Source of the DNA: Tribonema minus
Taxonomy: Eukaryota > Sar > Xanthophyceae > Tribonematales > Tribonemataceae
Reading direction: 5' to 3'
Assembly (NCBI GenBank): GCA_017506865.1
Contig: JAFCMP010000154.1
Coordinates: forward strand, 91,498-155,497
DNA: 64,000 bases
Part shown: positions 39,201 through 51,200 of the stretch, piece after piece
Numbering within the stretch: position 1 is the first letter of the stretch
Layout: each line of letters starts with the position of its first letter
Translations under genes and position numbers: made by a program
Notes under the pieces: model-generated
What the model was told of the DNA's origin: nothing
Seen by the model: only the letters and a program-made list of their open reading frames with translations
Databases searched by the model: none

Positions 39201-42200
39201 TCGTTGGCATTGCCGATACGCGCGAGGATCTCCTCGCGGTGCTCGATATAGTAGTCGAGCTGAGGGCACGTGATACCGTACTCTCTGCACAGGTACTGGA
39301 TGATGTGCATGTGCGCGTTGGCCATGTCGAGGTCGTGCAGGAGGCCATATGTGAGGATGGCGCGGATGTCACGCGGGAAGTTCTGCAACGACGGCCCCGT
39401 CGCGAACTTTCTCCCATATTCGCTTTTCCCAGCGAACGCGTAATCCACACCGCGTGTGCCATCGGCGTCGAGGGGAATCTTCTTGTAGGCGACGAGGCGA
39501 TCATACAGGACTCGCTGCAGCATTGCCATTTGTAACGGTGTGTGCTTCGTGCCGTCGCACCACTCCGCTCTGAGGCGCGCCTTATGCCGCCTGTCGACGG
39601 CCGTCACAACATCGGTCGCCGCGATGAGTGCGTCGAGCATGGTGCTCGCGGACATTGGTCGGTTTGAACTGACGCCACTTCTTAACCGATGCCATGGTGA
39701 TCAGGACCTGAGAAAAAAATGGCAACGATTCGGATATGGCGCGATGAGAACGCGGTAATCACCAGATGATATATTTGTCTAGTGAAGCCGTTACCATAAT
39801 CGGCACCGCGTGCATGCACTAGGTACATATCAGTAGGCAGATGAGATTTGGAGGTAGGGCACCTGGCCCCCCTCTCCCCTCTCTCCCAACTTCGAGCCCA
39901 AAAAGTGGTCCCTAAAAAGTGGTCCCCGGGGACTAAGAGAGGATTTGAACCTCAACTTTGCATTTGTTCGGCAACTTCAACTGAAGCCGCAGAGGGGGCG
40001 ATCGGGGCCCGGCCCTAACTCCCGGCGTGCCTCGACGACGTAAACCGTCACCGACGATGTAAACCGTCACCGACGACGTAATACATCCGACAACACACCC
40101 GTCATGTGCGCGCTCACCTGTTACTCGCGTGTAGTCTGCTCTGCGCGTCGTCCGCACGTTGCGCGTGTCCTGTGAGTGAAGAGTCTGCAGCAAAATGAGA
40201 ATGTCAGAAAGTTTTTTTCCCAAGGAAAGTTTTTTTCCAAGCAATTCTGAGAATTCTGAGAATGTTCAACTTCAAGTTGATGTTCTCGTTTGAGTAACTC
40301 TTGTTTTGTAAATGGTTTTGCTTTCTCGGGCACATGTGCAAAAGATTCAAGTTGGAGTCATGAAAATTTATTCTTGAGCGAGAGCGACGCTCATGATCGC
40401 GTGCTTGTCGGCCCAGGAGATGTCGCTCTCCATGATGGCTTGGAAGATCTTCTTGCGCGGGTCGGAGCTCGTCGGCGCCTTGCGCTTGCGCGTGCTGTTG
40501 ACCGCGTCGCGTGCGGCGGGACCATCGTCGACGCCAGCCGCACCGCCAGTACCGGCGTCCTCATCGACGACCGGCGCTGCGACCGCCGCGGCGCGTGCGG
40601 CCGGCGCGATCGGCGCTGCGGCCGCTGCGGCCGCGATCCTGGCATTGCGTGCGGTGCGACGATAGTCGGTGATGAAGGTTTCGAAGTTATCGTCGTCGTC
40701 GTCGCCAGCCGCGCCCACGGCATCGGGAACCGGCGCTGTCGGTGTCGGAGGTGCAACCGGCGCTGCCGGTGTCGGAGGTGCAACCGGCGCTGCCGGTGTC
40801 GGTGGTGCAACCGGCGCTGCCGGTGTCGGAGGTGCAACCGGCGCTGCCGGTGTCGGAGGTGCAACCGGCGCTGCCGGTGTCGGAGGTGCAACCGGCGCTG
40901 CCGGTGTCGGAGGTGCAACCGGCGCTGCCGGTGTCGGTGGTGCAACCGGCGCGGCACCCGCGGCATCCTCGTCGGCGTCCGGCTCCGCCTCATAGCCGAT
41001 GGGCGGTGGCAGCACCATGACGCCATCGCTGGTGACGGTATCCTGCTCGTTCTTCTGCGGCTCTAGGGTGGTGTGCTCGACGCGCATCGTCGTGTAGTGA
41101 TGTAGCGCGATGCGCCGATACACGTGGTTGAGGAACAGCGCACCGTCGTGGTGCTCGAACTGCGTGCCGCTCACCTTCACCATCGCCGCCAGGTAGAGAG
41201 TCCGCAGCATGTGCGTGGTGAAGGTGAGGTGCATCTTGGGTTTCTCGGCCTTCGCAGCGGCGTAGTGCGTCGTGTACGCTGTACGGATGGTGGAGAAGAA
41301 GTCGCTGGTCTTGAGGATCTTGTTGATCTTCTCCTCCTTCTTCTTTGGTGTCATCGGCTTCGTCCAGTTGGCGCGGAGCTCCCTGAGGCGCTGCGCTACC
41401 ATCGCGGCCGTGAGGTGCGCGTCGGGGAAGATGCAGACGTGGTACGGCTCCCGCGGTATGGACTCGTCGTCGTCCTGCTTACCTTCTTCTCGAGGTTCGG
41501 TACGTCGAGCGTATCAAACGCAATGTCCGCGATGGGCAGTCGTGGCCCGATCGTCATCTGGTCGAAGCGGATGGCGTAGGTGATCTCGCTGACGCGCAAG
41601 CCGAGGATGAGCATGAGGGCGATGGCGAGCGCCGGCCAATCCTCCGTGCCTTTGCGGATGAGGTTGCGCGCCCATGTGAACTTCAGGATGAGCTCCTGTA
41701 TGTCGACGACGAAGCGGCCGCAGCGTTCCTTGGCCGCAGCCTTCAGCATATCATCAGCTTCTATCTCTTTCTTGAGCGTGGTGCAGTGGAAGTGGGCGAA
41801 GATCGGGTGGCCCTGTACCCTCAGTATCTCCTTTGCTGCGACCACTACTGACGGAGTATGAAATTTACATACCCTACTTGCATGTGCCTACATACCTGCA
41901 CAGGTTCTCACCACAGTGGAGTTACTCTTGTTAGTCCACCATGTACTGGTCCAGCACCAGTTCAGCACCATTCCGACCCTGCGTCAGGATTGTTTCTCCA
42001 CTTGCACAAGCATCTACATAATAATCACTTCTTTGCAATACCAGCCTGCCCTGGTCTAGTGCTGTTCTGCACTTTGCATTGAGTCCACCTTGGGTGTCCT
42101 ACTCTGCCACGGTGTTATAGTTCCGTCAGGTTATGACGGCCTAGATGCGGGGCACACCAAGGTGTGTCGCCAGAGTTCGATGGGCACGAGAACTCGCAGT

Positions 42201-45200
42201 CAGTTCTTCCATCGCTACTCAGCCATCACGGTCATGGCGTAAGGGTCCACGAAGTACAGCATGAGAGCTTCCGTCAGTTCTTTCACCGCTACCATCAAGC
42301 CATCATGGTCATGGCGCAGGAGCAGGCATTCGCTCCGGTTCGGTTCAATTCTGCAACTTCAAGGGACCTGGCACACACCCCCAAGGGAGTCCGCACAGAG
42401 CAGTGCGTCACCAAATCCGCACAGCATCAGTGCGACATCAAATCCGCACAGTCAAGTGCGCGTCCGGCCTGCAGGCCGCAGCCGAGGAAAATCCGCACAG
42501 CATCAGTGCGACACCAAATCCGATGCACTTTTCAGTGATCGTGCGACCTGTCTAAAAACAGTGATCGCGTGCGCCGGGCGCAAGGGAGCTGAGAGCACGT
42601 ATACGTGAGCGGCAGGCACAATACCGCGCACGTCCTAGTACAGGAACAGCGGGAATAGGGAGGGATCCACCTGCGAGCGTCACAACACGGCATCAGCAAA
42701 CCAGGTCCTACACAGGGCTCCTACGACAGGAGTGGCCTATACAGGACCGGCAGAGGCTCTATACAGGGTTCGGCCTACACAGGAGAGCGACCTAGCGAAT
42801 CCAGAGAGGTTTCATACAGGGCTCTACCTATACAGGTGAACGCCTAAACGAGGTCGTCTGCACACAACCACAACTGGGATTCGACATCACCAGCATCATG
42901 CCAGCATCATTGGCATCTTCGTCCACATCGTTGCCATCAGCGACATGGCATCTTCGTCAACATCATTGCCATCAGCGACATGGCATCTTCGTCAACATCA
43001 TTGCCATCAGTGACATGGCAGACTCAGCCAGGGTGATGACTTCACCACAACGGAGCACACCTCCATTTAGCTCCACATACACAGCAGGAGCTACAACTGC
43101 ATCAACAGCGGCAACGCCAGCTTACAGCAGAAGCAGGCATCAAATGCCTTGGAGCATCAACGCCTTCTTTAGCAGCATCGAGACCACCGCCTGAGGGGCC
43201 CGCATCACGGCTCACATCAACGGCCAACATCAGCCAATCGAGCCTTCCCACAGCTGTCTACACCTGTATACACTGGTGCCTAATCCAGTTACAGAGTACG
43301 CTGGGGATCCATACCAACTTGCATGAAACACCACAGCATAGTATCAGGAAGTGCACCCGGCTCACACCTGAGAGCATTCACCGTGGGAGGAAGCACACTT
43401 GCACATACAGTGGTCCACACCAGTTAGCACACACACCATTGCACTTCAACAAGGAGCACACCCGGCTCATACCTGCACATGTTTGCTTTCCAGTACTACA
43501 GCACACGGCTTCGTACTGAGGGAGGGTGACGGAGTATGAAACTTACATACCCTACTTGCATGTGCCTACATACCTGCACAGGTTCTCACCACAGTGGAGT
43601 TACTCTTGTTAGTCCACCATGTACGTATGGACTTGTATTTATAAAGGCCCAAGGGAGGCCGGGTTGCCTATGCAATCGAAAAGCTTGCGTCAACGCAGCA
43701 GCCTAGTCTGCGCTGTGCCCTAGGAGTTTGGATACCGGCGCCGCAACACAGCCCAGCATTCGCGCTCCACGTGTGTATGCCATGACGCGCTCCGCCAACT
43801 CCCGCGCCAGCGATATGCTCAGCTCAATGTGGATCTGACGCTTAGCTAACCCGGCCTTGCGTAACACATCTGCCTTCCCCCCCCCTGAGCACAGTGCTGA
43901 GTGCATTGCCAACTCCTTAACAAAAAGGCTTGTCTGCTTGCCCAGCCGTCCGTACGACTCCTGCACGAATGGCACAAAAGCCCAAGATGACGTCAAGGTG
44001 CCGGTGTGGTGCTTGACCTTCGCGTCCTCCCCCACCCCAGCAGCATAGCCGTCCGTGTTCGAGGCATTTGTTTTGCCTGTCAGGTACGAGCTCGCTGTGG
44101 GTGCGCGCACACTTGTGTCTAGCACTATTCCCTTGTTACGGTATGCACTGCTAAAGTGCAGACACCCTGGGTCAATGACTGTGTCCGCCCGATACCCCGG
44201 TACCTTGAAGACGCTAGCGTCCTCATTGCGGACAATAGAGACATGGTGCTGTCTCAAGATGCGCTGTAGGCACCGCTTTTGGGCAGTGTGTGTCGCGTTG
44301 TGCCCCCGTATGTGCTGGCTGGGGCAGCTGATCGCATGCGTGGAGGTGGGGCTCACGTCACTGCACCGCCATGGGCACACCTCGCCCTGTATGCCCCACC
44401 CGTCTATAAAGATCGCAACCATAATCATCGTGGCTGCTGCCATACTGGACATGGGCGCCGCACCCGGGCGGTCATTGGCAGCGGGTGGCACGCTCATCCA
44501 CGCCATTGCCCCGGACGCACGCTGGCTGCGCAGCTGCGCCAGGACCCGCGCGCTAGCCTGTTGGCGGCGGCGGCTGGTGTCACGCAAGTCACCAATAAGT
44601 GTAGCCTGCGTCGGCTTGCCCACGGCACCAGCCGAGGCAGCCTCTAGGTCCTCCACCAGGCAGTCCTCGTATTGACGTCGAAGAACATTTGAAAGGCCGG
44701 CTTGTAGTCCGTGCGTGAAGTGACCGCGCCGGCGGCGGGGCACTACCTTTCTGCAGATCTCGTCAGCATAGGCCTCCCAGTCGTCGTCGTCGTCCTCCTG
44801 CCCGCCGCTGCAGCTGCTTTCTTCCGCGCTAGTTTGTGTTTTAGCGGGCGTGGAAGAGGCAGCCGCGGCAGCGGCTTGAGGGCCAGGTACGGTCGCCGCC
44901 GCAGCGGCCGCCTCGGCGCCAGGCACAATGCCGTGGGTGTGTGGGGCTGGCTCAGTGGTCCCCGTCTCCGTGACGGCAGTTGCGGCGTAGATCGCTTGCA
45001 CCGCAGTGGGGAGCGTCGACGCTGCGGCCGTTGTATCCGCTGCCCACCGTAGCAACGATGCTGGGAGCTGCTCGGCCACAGCTGTGCGTGATTTTTCGCC
45101 GCCATCAGCTGTCAGCGCTCGCGTAGAGCGTCGCACGGCCTCGATGATTGGCGGCAGTCCCTGGTCCTCGCGTATTGCGCATGAGTGCTGCGCGAACCAG

Positions 45201-48200
45201 GTGACTGCGCCGTGTTCGTCAGTGCCGAGCCTCAGGGCCCCTGCTGCCACAGTGGCATGAATTATTGCAGGCCGCAGTGTTGTGCATGCCTGGGCCGTGT
45301 ATGCGGCTGGTGCCAGTAGCCCCAAAAGCGGCATGCCCAGACCGCCTCGTCGCTCCGGCAACCGTGACGCCCGCAGTGGCACTGCGATGTCCGTGAGTTC
45401 TGGCGGGCCCAAGCGCGGCAATACCAGCACGCTGCCACTGCTGGCTACCTCATTGTCACCAGCAGTGCAGGCGGCCAGCAGGTGTGACTTCATGACTGCC
45501 GCGGTAGCGCAGCCGTGCAGGTGCAGCATGCGTTCAAGCGTCCATGCACAGAACCCGTCAAATGCGTGCAGCCATGTCTCACTCAAAGCCGTGTCAACGA
45601 CCCGAGCTAAGAAGCCCATGCGCTTTGTCAGTGACCTGCGCAGAATGAATTGTGCTGCCTGTAGGTGATGCCGCGCCATCCCAGCTAGCTGCCACGACAA
45701 TCGCCATGTCCCTGCGTCAACAAGATGCTTGCTCATGGCAGCATGCACATAGGCTGGGTGCCCTACCGGTACCCCGACCGACGTAAAGCCCTGACTGGAT
45801 TCTGGCATGGTGGCGTCCACAAACGGTATGTCAAGGGCGCGCAGGCGTGCTCTGGCCGCTTCATCAAACACTGTGCCGCGCATGGCAATGGCCAGCGACT
45901 TGTCTGGTCGAACGCGTAGGCCCCCTGCCGCAAGCCGACGGATCACCTCTGCCACCCCAGCGGCCGCTGCATCGTCGAAGTAGGCAGCTTGCAGCACGTT
46001 GAGGTCATCCAGGAAAGCGCAGTGCGGGGCTGGCGGTTCCGCTGTGCTGTGGCCGTAGGCCGGCATACTGCCGGGCGTCGCACTCACTCCATCAGGGTAG
46101 AAGAGTAGGAATGCCGCTGCCACTGCAAAGTACAGCGGCCCTAGAGGGTCCCCTTGCTGGCACCCTAGGTGGGAGCAGATAATGCGAGCTTCACCGTTCA
46201 CCTCCACTCGCATCTCTGGGGCAGTGTCACCACAGTATACGGACTCAAAGTGCGGGAGCAGCTCCGGACAGAAGAGCATAAGTCCCCGCACAATGGCGGC
46301 GCGATCCACACTGTTAAATGCGTTCTCACAGTCCAGCTGGATTGTGGTGCCATACAGCTCGTGCCACACGCGCGCGCGCGCTGCCACATGCTCGACGCCA
46401 GACCGGTATCCTACGCCAAACTGCGACATGGAGGCCAGCAGCCCCGATATTTTGCCCTTGACACCCCGTGCCGCTGTGGACCCGAGGAGTCTGCGCCAGA
46501 CACTGGAGCAGGCGATCGGACGCCGCTTCTGTCCTATGCCTGAGAGGGCCGCGGCGCGGAGAAGCCGTTGCGATTGCTCCGGCAGCAGTTCGGGCTCAAC
46601 AAGCAGCGTCGTGAACACCTTGGCCAGGTGATGGGCGAATGCCGGTTCCATCACATCCGATTCTGAATCACCAGCTAGTCCTGGCGAGGCACTGCCCACG
46701 GGGCGGGTGGCTGCTTTCACTGGTGCACCAGGCCCAGCGGCCATCAAGAGGTGTTCATAGCGTAGGCCGTCCAGCCCTCCTGCCTTCCCCGCCCCTGCTG
46801 CGGACAAGGTCGACAGTATGTCTGTCGCCTCCACCTCGAGGCGCCGTCCGGCTGCGCTGGCAGCATCCTCAGGCCTATCGCTGCGATCATGCGCCTGACC
46901 CGATTCGAAGACGGGACTGCCGCTGCCAGCGGGCCCGGCGGTCGTTGCCACCCCTGCGCCGTGCAAGCAGTGCCGCCGGGCGTCGCGTACCAGGCCGCGC
47001 ACTTGCTCCATTGGCGTATCGACTACCCCGGGCCGGGTGCCAGTTTCAGGGTGCTTTGCTGCCAGCACCTGTGCCGTGACCTCGTCTGCTGGGGCGCATG
47101 CTTCACGCGCCTCTAGTCGTGCGGCAGCCAGGCCTACCCCCCGTCGCTTGCCTGAGAGGGCAGCGCATGCTGTTTGCTGCCTGGAGTCAGCCTCCGTCCA
47201 GTCGGCATCGAAGTTCGTTTGTGCCGACGCCGTAGCTGCGTTGTTTGGTTTGGGGGCCCGCAGCGCCGCTGCTGCTGACAGCGTCTTTCTCAGTAGCTCC
47301 GCAAAGTCGCCAGACAGCAACGCTGCCAGCCGGGCCGCAGGCGGCATACCGGTTCCCTCCGGTTGCCTACCAAAGGCCATTGCTGCTAGCAGGTGCAGCA
47401 GCCTGTAGCCGCGCTGCACTAGAGTCTGAGAAACCTGATGAGCAAACGCCCCGGCACCATGGTGGAGGCGCACCCGTGCCGCCTCACGTGCACTGTCTGT
47501 GGCGTCCGCCAGTAGTCGTGTGGCGTGCTCCACTAGCCGTGCCCACTGGGTGCACTGCAGCTGAGTGCGGAAGGGGTTGGCAGTCGTGGTGAACCGTAGC
47601 AGCAGTAGATCCGCCTCATTGGTCTGGTCAAGTGCGTGGACGACCGAGGGCGTCGAGAGGTCCCAAGCCAGGGATGCTCGTGACTGGGGCTTTGAGGGCC
47701 TGCCACTGGTGGTGGTGGTCGGGGGGGGCGGTGACGCGGCATCGTCCGGCGGGTCCAAGTCCATGTCCGCCCATCCCACGGCCGTCCCGTGGGGGGGGCT
47801 GCTGTCCTGCAGCCTTAGGCTGTTAGACTGAGTGCGGCTGCCGGCGCTGCCAGGCGGTGCTGCAGCAGCTGCCGTTCGGCGCCGGCGTTGCGCGCCGGTT
47901 GCCGTGGCCGCCGGGCGTTTCTTGCTGGACTTTGAGTTGGCAGCGCCACTAGCCGGCACCGCCGGTGGCTTTGGAGGTGTCGCTGCGGCAGCCCCCGCCG
48001 CCGCGGCCGCGCCGTCGCTACCCGCACCCCCGCCCTCGGACTGGCCCGGGGGTACTGCCGGGCGTGCGCGCGTGGGGGCGCTTCCATTCCGTCGACACGT
48101 GTGGCATGGCGAGGTCAGCGCGCATTGCCTCTGCCCCGCGCTGGCTGACATATGGACCAGACCGCAGGCACCTGTGCATGCACTCAGCTTCCTTACCGCC

Positions 48201-51200
48201 CGTAGGAAGTCTTCTGCCGTGCAACCATACATGGTGCTCATCTCCTGCACACGCTTGGCATGGTGTGCCCCAGTGTTGCAGGTACTGCTGCCTGAAGGGG
48301 CACGGTCACCGGATGGGTCGTGATCAACCTGCTGCCGGATGCCCTTGGCGTATGCTGCCGCCAGATTTTGCTGACAGTGTGATGTGCTCGCCTCAGGGTT
48401 CAGCATCGACCTCGTGCAGCTACCACCGTTGAAGTGGGCCACTACCGGTGCCATGCGGCTCGCAGCTGACAGTTTGCCTCGCTGTTTGCTGTCCTCTTTC
48501 TGACCAAGCTGCCAAAATGCCAGTGTGCATAAAGGACACCTCAGTGGCTCAGGCTGCTGTGGCAACTGCAGCGCAGTACGGGGCTGTGTCCGACTCGGAG
48601 CCGTGATGTGGGTGCTGTTAGCTTGAGTGGTCGCCGACGCTGTCATAGTGGTTGGCAAGGGCGGAGCTGCCGCAGGGGCGACAAGCAGTTCAAAGTGTCC
48701 CACATTTGTATATAGCCCAGGCGGCGTCCACAGCACATCCAGATGGCAGTCAGGCTGAGCTGGAGTTGCCGGTGCGAATACCGCTGGCAGCCCCATCAGT
48801 TGTGCCAGCACCAGCCCTGTTGATTTTTGCGTGCTGCCAGTGGCCTGAGGCTCGGCCTGCCACACCGTCACCGAGACCGCGTAGACCGCTGCAACAATGG
48901 CCCACACAGACAAACCGAGGGGCCGTCCCCACACGCCCTCTTCCTGTAGGCGTTGCAGCAGGAGCGTGTGCCCGCTGTCCGCGCTGTCCGTTTCATTTGT
49001 GCCGTACTCGATTGCGAGGCAGCGAGCGCGTGTCCCGTACGTGTCGAATTGTTCACGTGTACACGCAGGTTGGGCTGCTGCATGCACCATGTACTGGTCC
49101 AGCACCAGTTCAGCACCATTCCGACCCTGCGTCAGGATTGTTTCTCCACTTGCACAAGCATCTACATAATAATCACTTCTTTGCAATACCAGCCTGCCCT
49201 GGTCTAGTGCTGTTCTGCACTTTGCATTGAGTCCACCTTGGGTGTCCTACTCTGCCACGGTGTTATAGTTCCGTCAACTACGTTGGCGAGGTATGTGTCG
49301 GCGTAGATGTGATCGGCGTACCGCAGTGCATTGTCCTTGAGATCGGGGTTGGCTGCGTCGAACGCGGCACGCGCCGTCTGGTACTCCTTGATGAATGCCG
49401 TCATCCTGACGTCGACGCGGTCGTGTACGTCCTTCGCGTCCACGATGAAACCGCGTTTCGCGTTGGGCCGGATCACTATTTCAAATTCATCTTGGATCTC
49501 CAATCCGAACGCGACGAGCGTATCGTTGATCTCCGCCATGTCTGCGGTGGTGTGAACCATCGTTGCCGGTTTTTACTGAAAGTTTATTAAAAAAACATGA
49601 ATATTCGGCGTCGTCGCAGACTGCGTACTCTGCGCGCTCGACGACATGTGTCATCGGTGCGGGTGCACCGCGTCACGCACCGCATACTCCGCGCACTCCG
49701 CGCGCCCGATACCCGGCCGTCGTTGTCCGAATATTCTAAGTGGAAGTTTTTAAATGAATATTCTGATTACCGCGGACAGGAGTACAAATTGTTTATCACT
49801 ATCCCGCACATTGCAGCAGCCATGGTCCGCCGGGGTCCGCGCCGCAGACATGCGAGACCCGCGACGCCCGCGACGACGTCCGCGTTCGTTCGCGTTCTCG
49901 CGGACAACGTGGCGTGGTTCGCACACGCCGGGTCTCCGGCCGATGACCTTCACGGCTCTGCCCGCGTCGATATCGACGACGAGCTCATCGCGGACCTGGA
50001 GGTCATCAACCGGCACGTCGTCACCGTCGACTCACAGCCTGTGTTCAACGGGGTCGGCAGTGTAGAGAACATCCTGAGAATGTGCACTACGTCGGACGGT
50101 CTGCCGTGTCTCTGCCAGCGACACATACATCTGGGCGTCGATGTCATCCGCGCCTACGAGCAAGACCAATACGGTGTCTGCGTCCAGAGGTCGTATCTCT
50201 TCCTGCATTGCACGGAGGAAGTCCGAGACATCATCTTCACGCGCTGCGAGAATAGCCCGACGTACTTCATCTGCACGTGGAGTCCGCGGACCGGTAGGCA
50301 GCCAGCGGACTTCGACGAGAACATCGCACTGACTACCTTCAAGGTACACGGCGAGCCCAGCGTCGTCATCACGATGTTCGATCCCGATCGCATGGAGGAT
50401 AACAACCGGCGCTTCTCTACCCGACACCTTCGCGGCGAGGACATATGTAGCGTCATGATTGTGTGCACGTGCCGCGTGTGCGATCACATCATGCCAGAGT
50501 TGGCCCGTCTCCTCAGCGAGTGAATCATCGGCGACAGTGTCCCACACGCGTGCTCGCATATAAATGAACACTTTTCTACACGCGCTATGTTCGTCAAGTG
50601 CGATGTGCGTGTGCGATGTGCGATGTGCGATGTGCGAGTGCGATGTGCGATATGCGATGTGCGAGTGTGAGTGCGATGTGCGAGTGCGGACTCCGACAAC
50701 TTTGCGGACTTCGACAACTTTGCGGACTTCGACAACTTTGCGGACTTCGACAACTTTTGCGGACTTCGACAACTTTGCGGACTTCGACAACTTTGCGGAC
50801 TTCGACAACTTTGCGGACTTCGACAACTTTGCGGACTTCGACAACTTTGCGGACTTCGACACCGACGCCGGTGTCGGACACGTCGTCGCAGCAAGACACC
50901 GATGTGTCGTCACTCACACGTCGTCGAAGTAAGACACCGACGTGTCGTCGTTCGCATGTCGTCGACGTAGGACGCCGGCACTGGGGGTAGTCTGGTAGAT
51001 TCTCGAAAATATAAGTGCATTATTAGGATTGGGTTTTTTGGGGGGTTTTACGGGTCTGGGGGATTTCTGATCTAACCCTAGGGCTAGGGTTTAAAGGGGG
51101 ATAGACCCCGGGAGTGATCCGGGGGGAGGGGGTGGACCGGGGGAGGGGGGGTGGACCGGGGGGGTACTAGTGTAGTATAGTAGATATCTACTATACTACA

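Larger units (their letters stand above)
41849..49276 (+). mobile_element. Non-autonomous LTR retroelement (TRIM-like), with LINE inserted in right LTR
   Basis: Two direct repeats beginning TGACGGAG and ending TTCCGTCA (41849-42128 and 43527-43624 + 49095-49276) flank about 1.4 kb of non-coding sequence. A polypurine tract GAGGGAGGG (43518-43526) directly precedes the right LTR, which sets the + orientation. Target-site duplication ACTAC (41844-41848, 49277-49281) confirms insertion into the provirus recombinase gene. No gag or pol is present, so it must have been mobilised in trans. The LTRs are nearly identical (for example ATTTAC versus ACTTAC near the start), so insertion was recent. Confidence 0.9.
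32035..51200. mobile_element. Integrated polinton-like virus (PLV) provirus
   Basis: Bounded by inverted terminal repeats that end in identical 30-bp palindromes. Between them lies a compact, intron-free, GC-rich gene set: two jelly-roll-like small proteins in tandem, major capsid protein, a hydrophobic small protein, a probable minor capsid protein, A32-like ATPase, family-A-like polymerase and tyrosine recombinase. Without the retroelement insertion at 41849-49276 the provirus is about 11.7 kb. The capsid-ATPase core is typical of PLVs of algae and protists. It sits in an intron of host gene 2, with no obvious target-site duplication. It is defective: the recombinase gene is interrupted and no replicative helicase is seen. 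Confidence 0.85.
50600..51200 (-). repeat. Right inverted terminal repeat of the provirus
   Basis: Reverse complement of 32035-32930 with fewer 18-bp units. A G-rich block (about 51119-51167) adjoins the terminal palindrome. Confidence 0.9.

Noticed and set aside
40290-41066. 258-residue plus-strand frame with CRCRRCNRR repeats
   Set aside because: Antisense shadow of the recombinase tail minisatellite.
44055-48432. Many plus-strand frames of 100-206 residues
   Set aside because: Antisense shadows of the GC-rich LINE ORF2; the same frames recur opposite copy 2.
41849-49276. DNA transposon with TGACGGA terminal inverted repeats
   Set aside because: The TGACGGA/TCCGTCA ends are the inverted tips of two direct LTRs with a polypurine tract, which fits an LTR element better.
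50484-50990. Matching repeat-coded frames in the right TIR
   Set aside because: Same array effect as in the left TIR.
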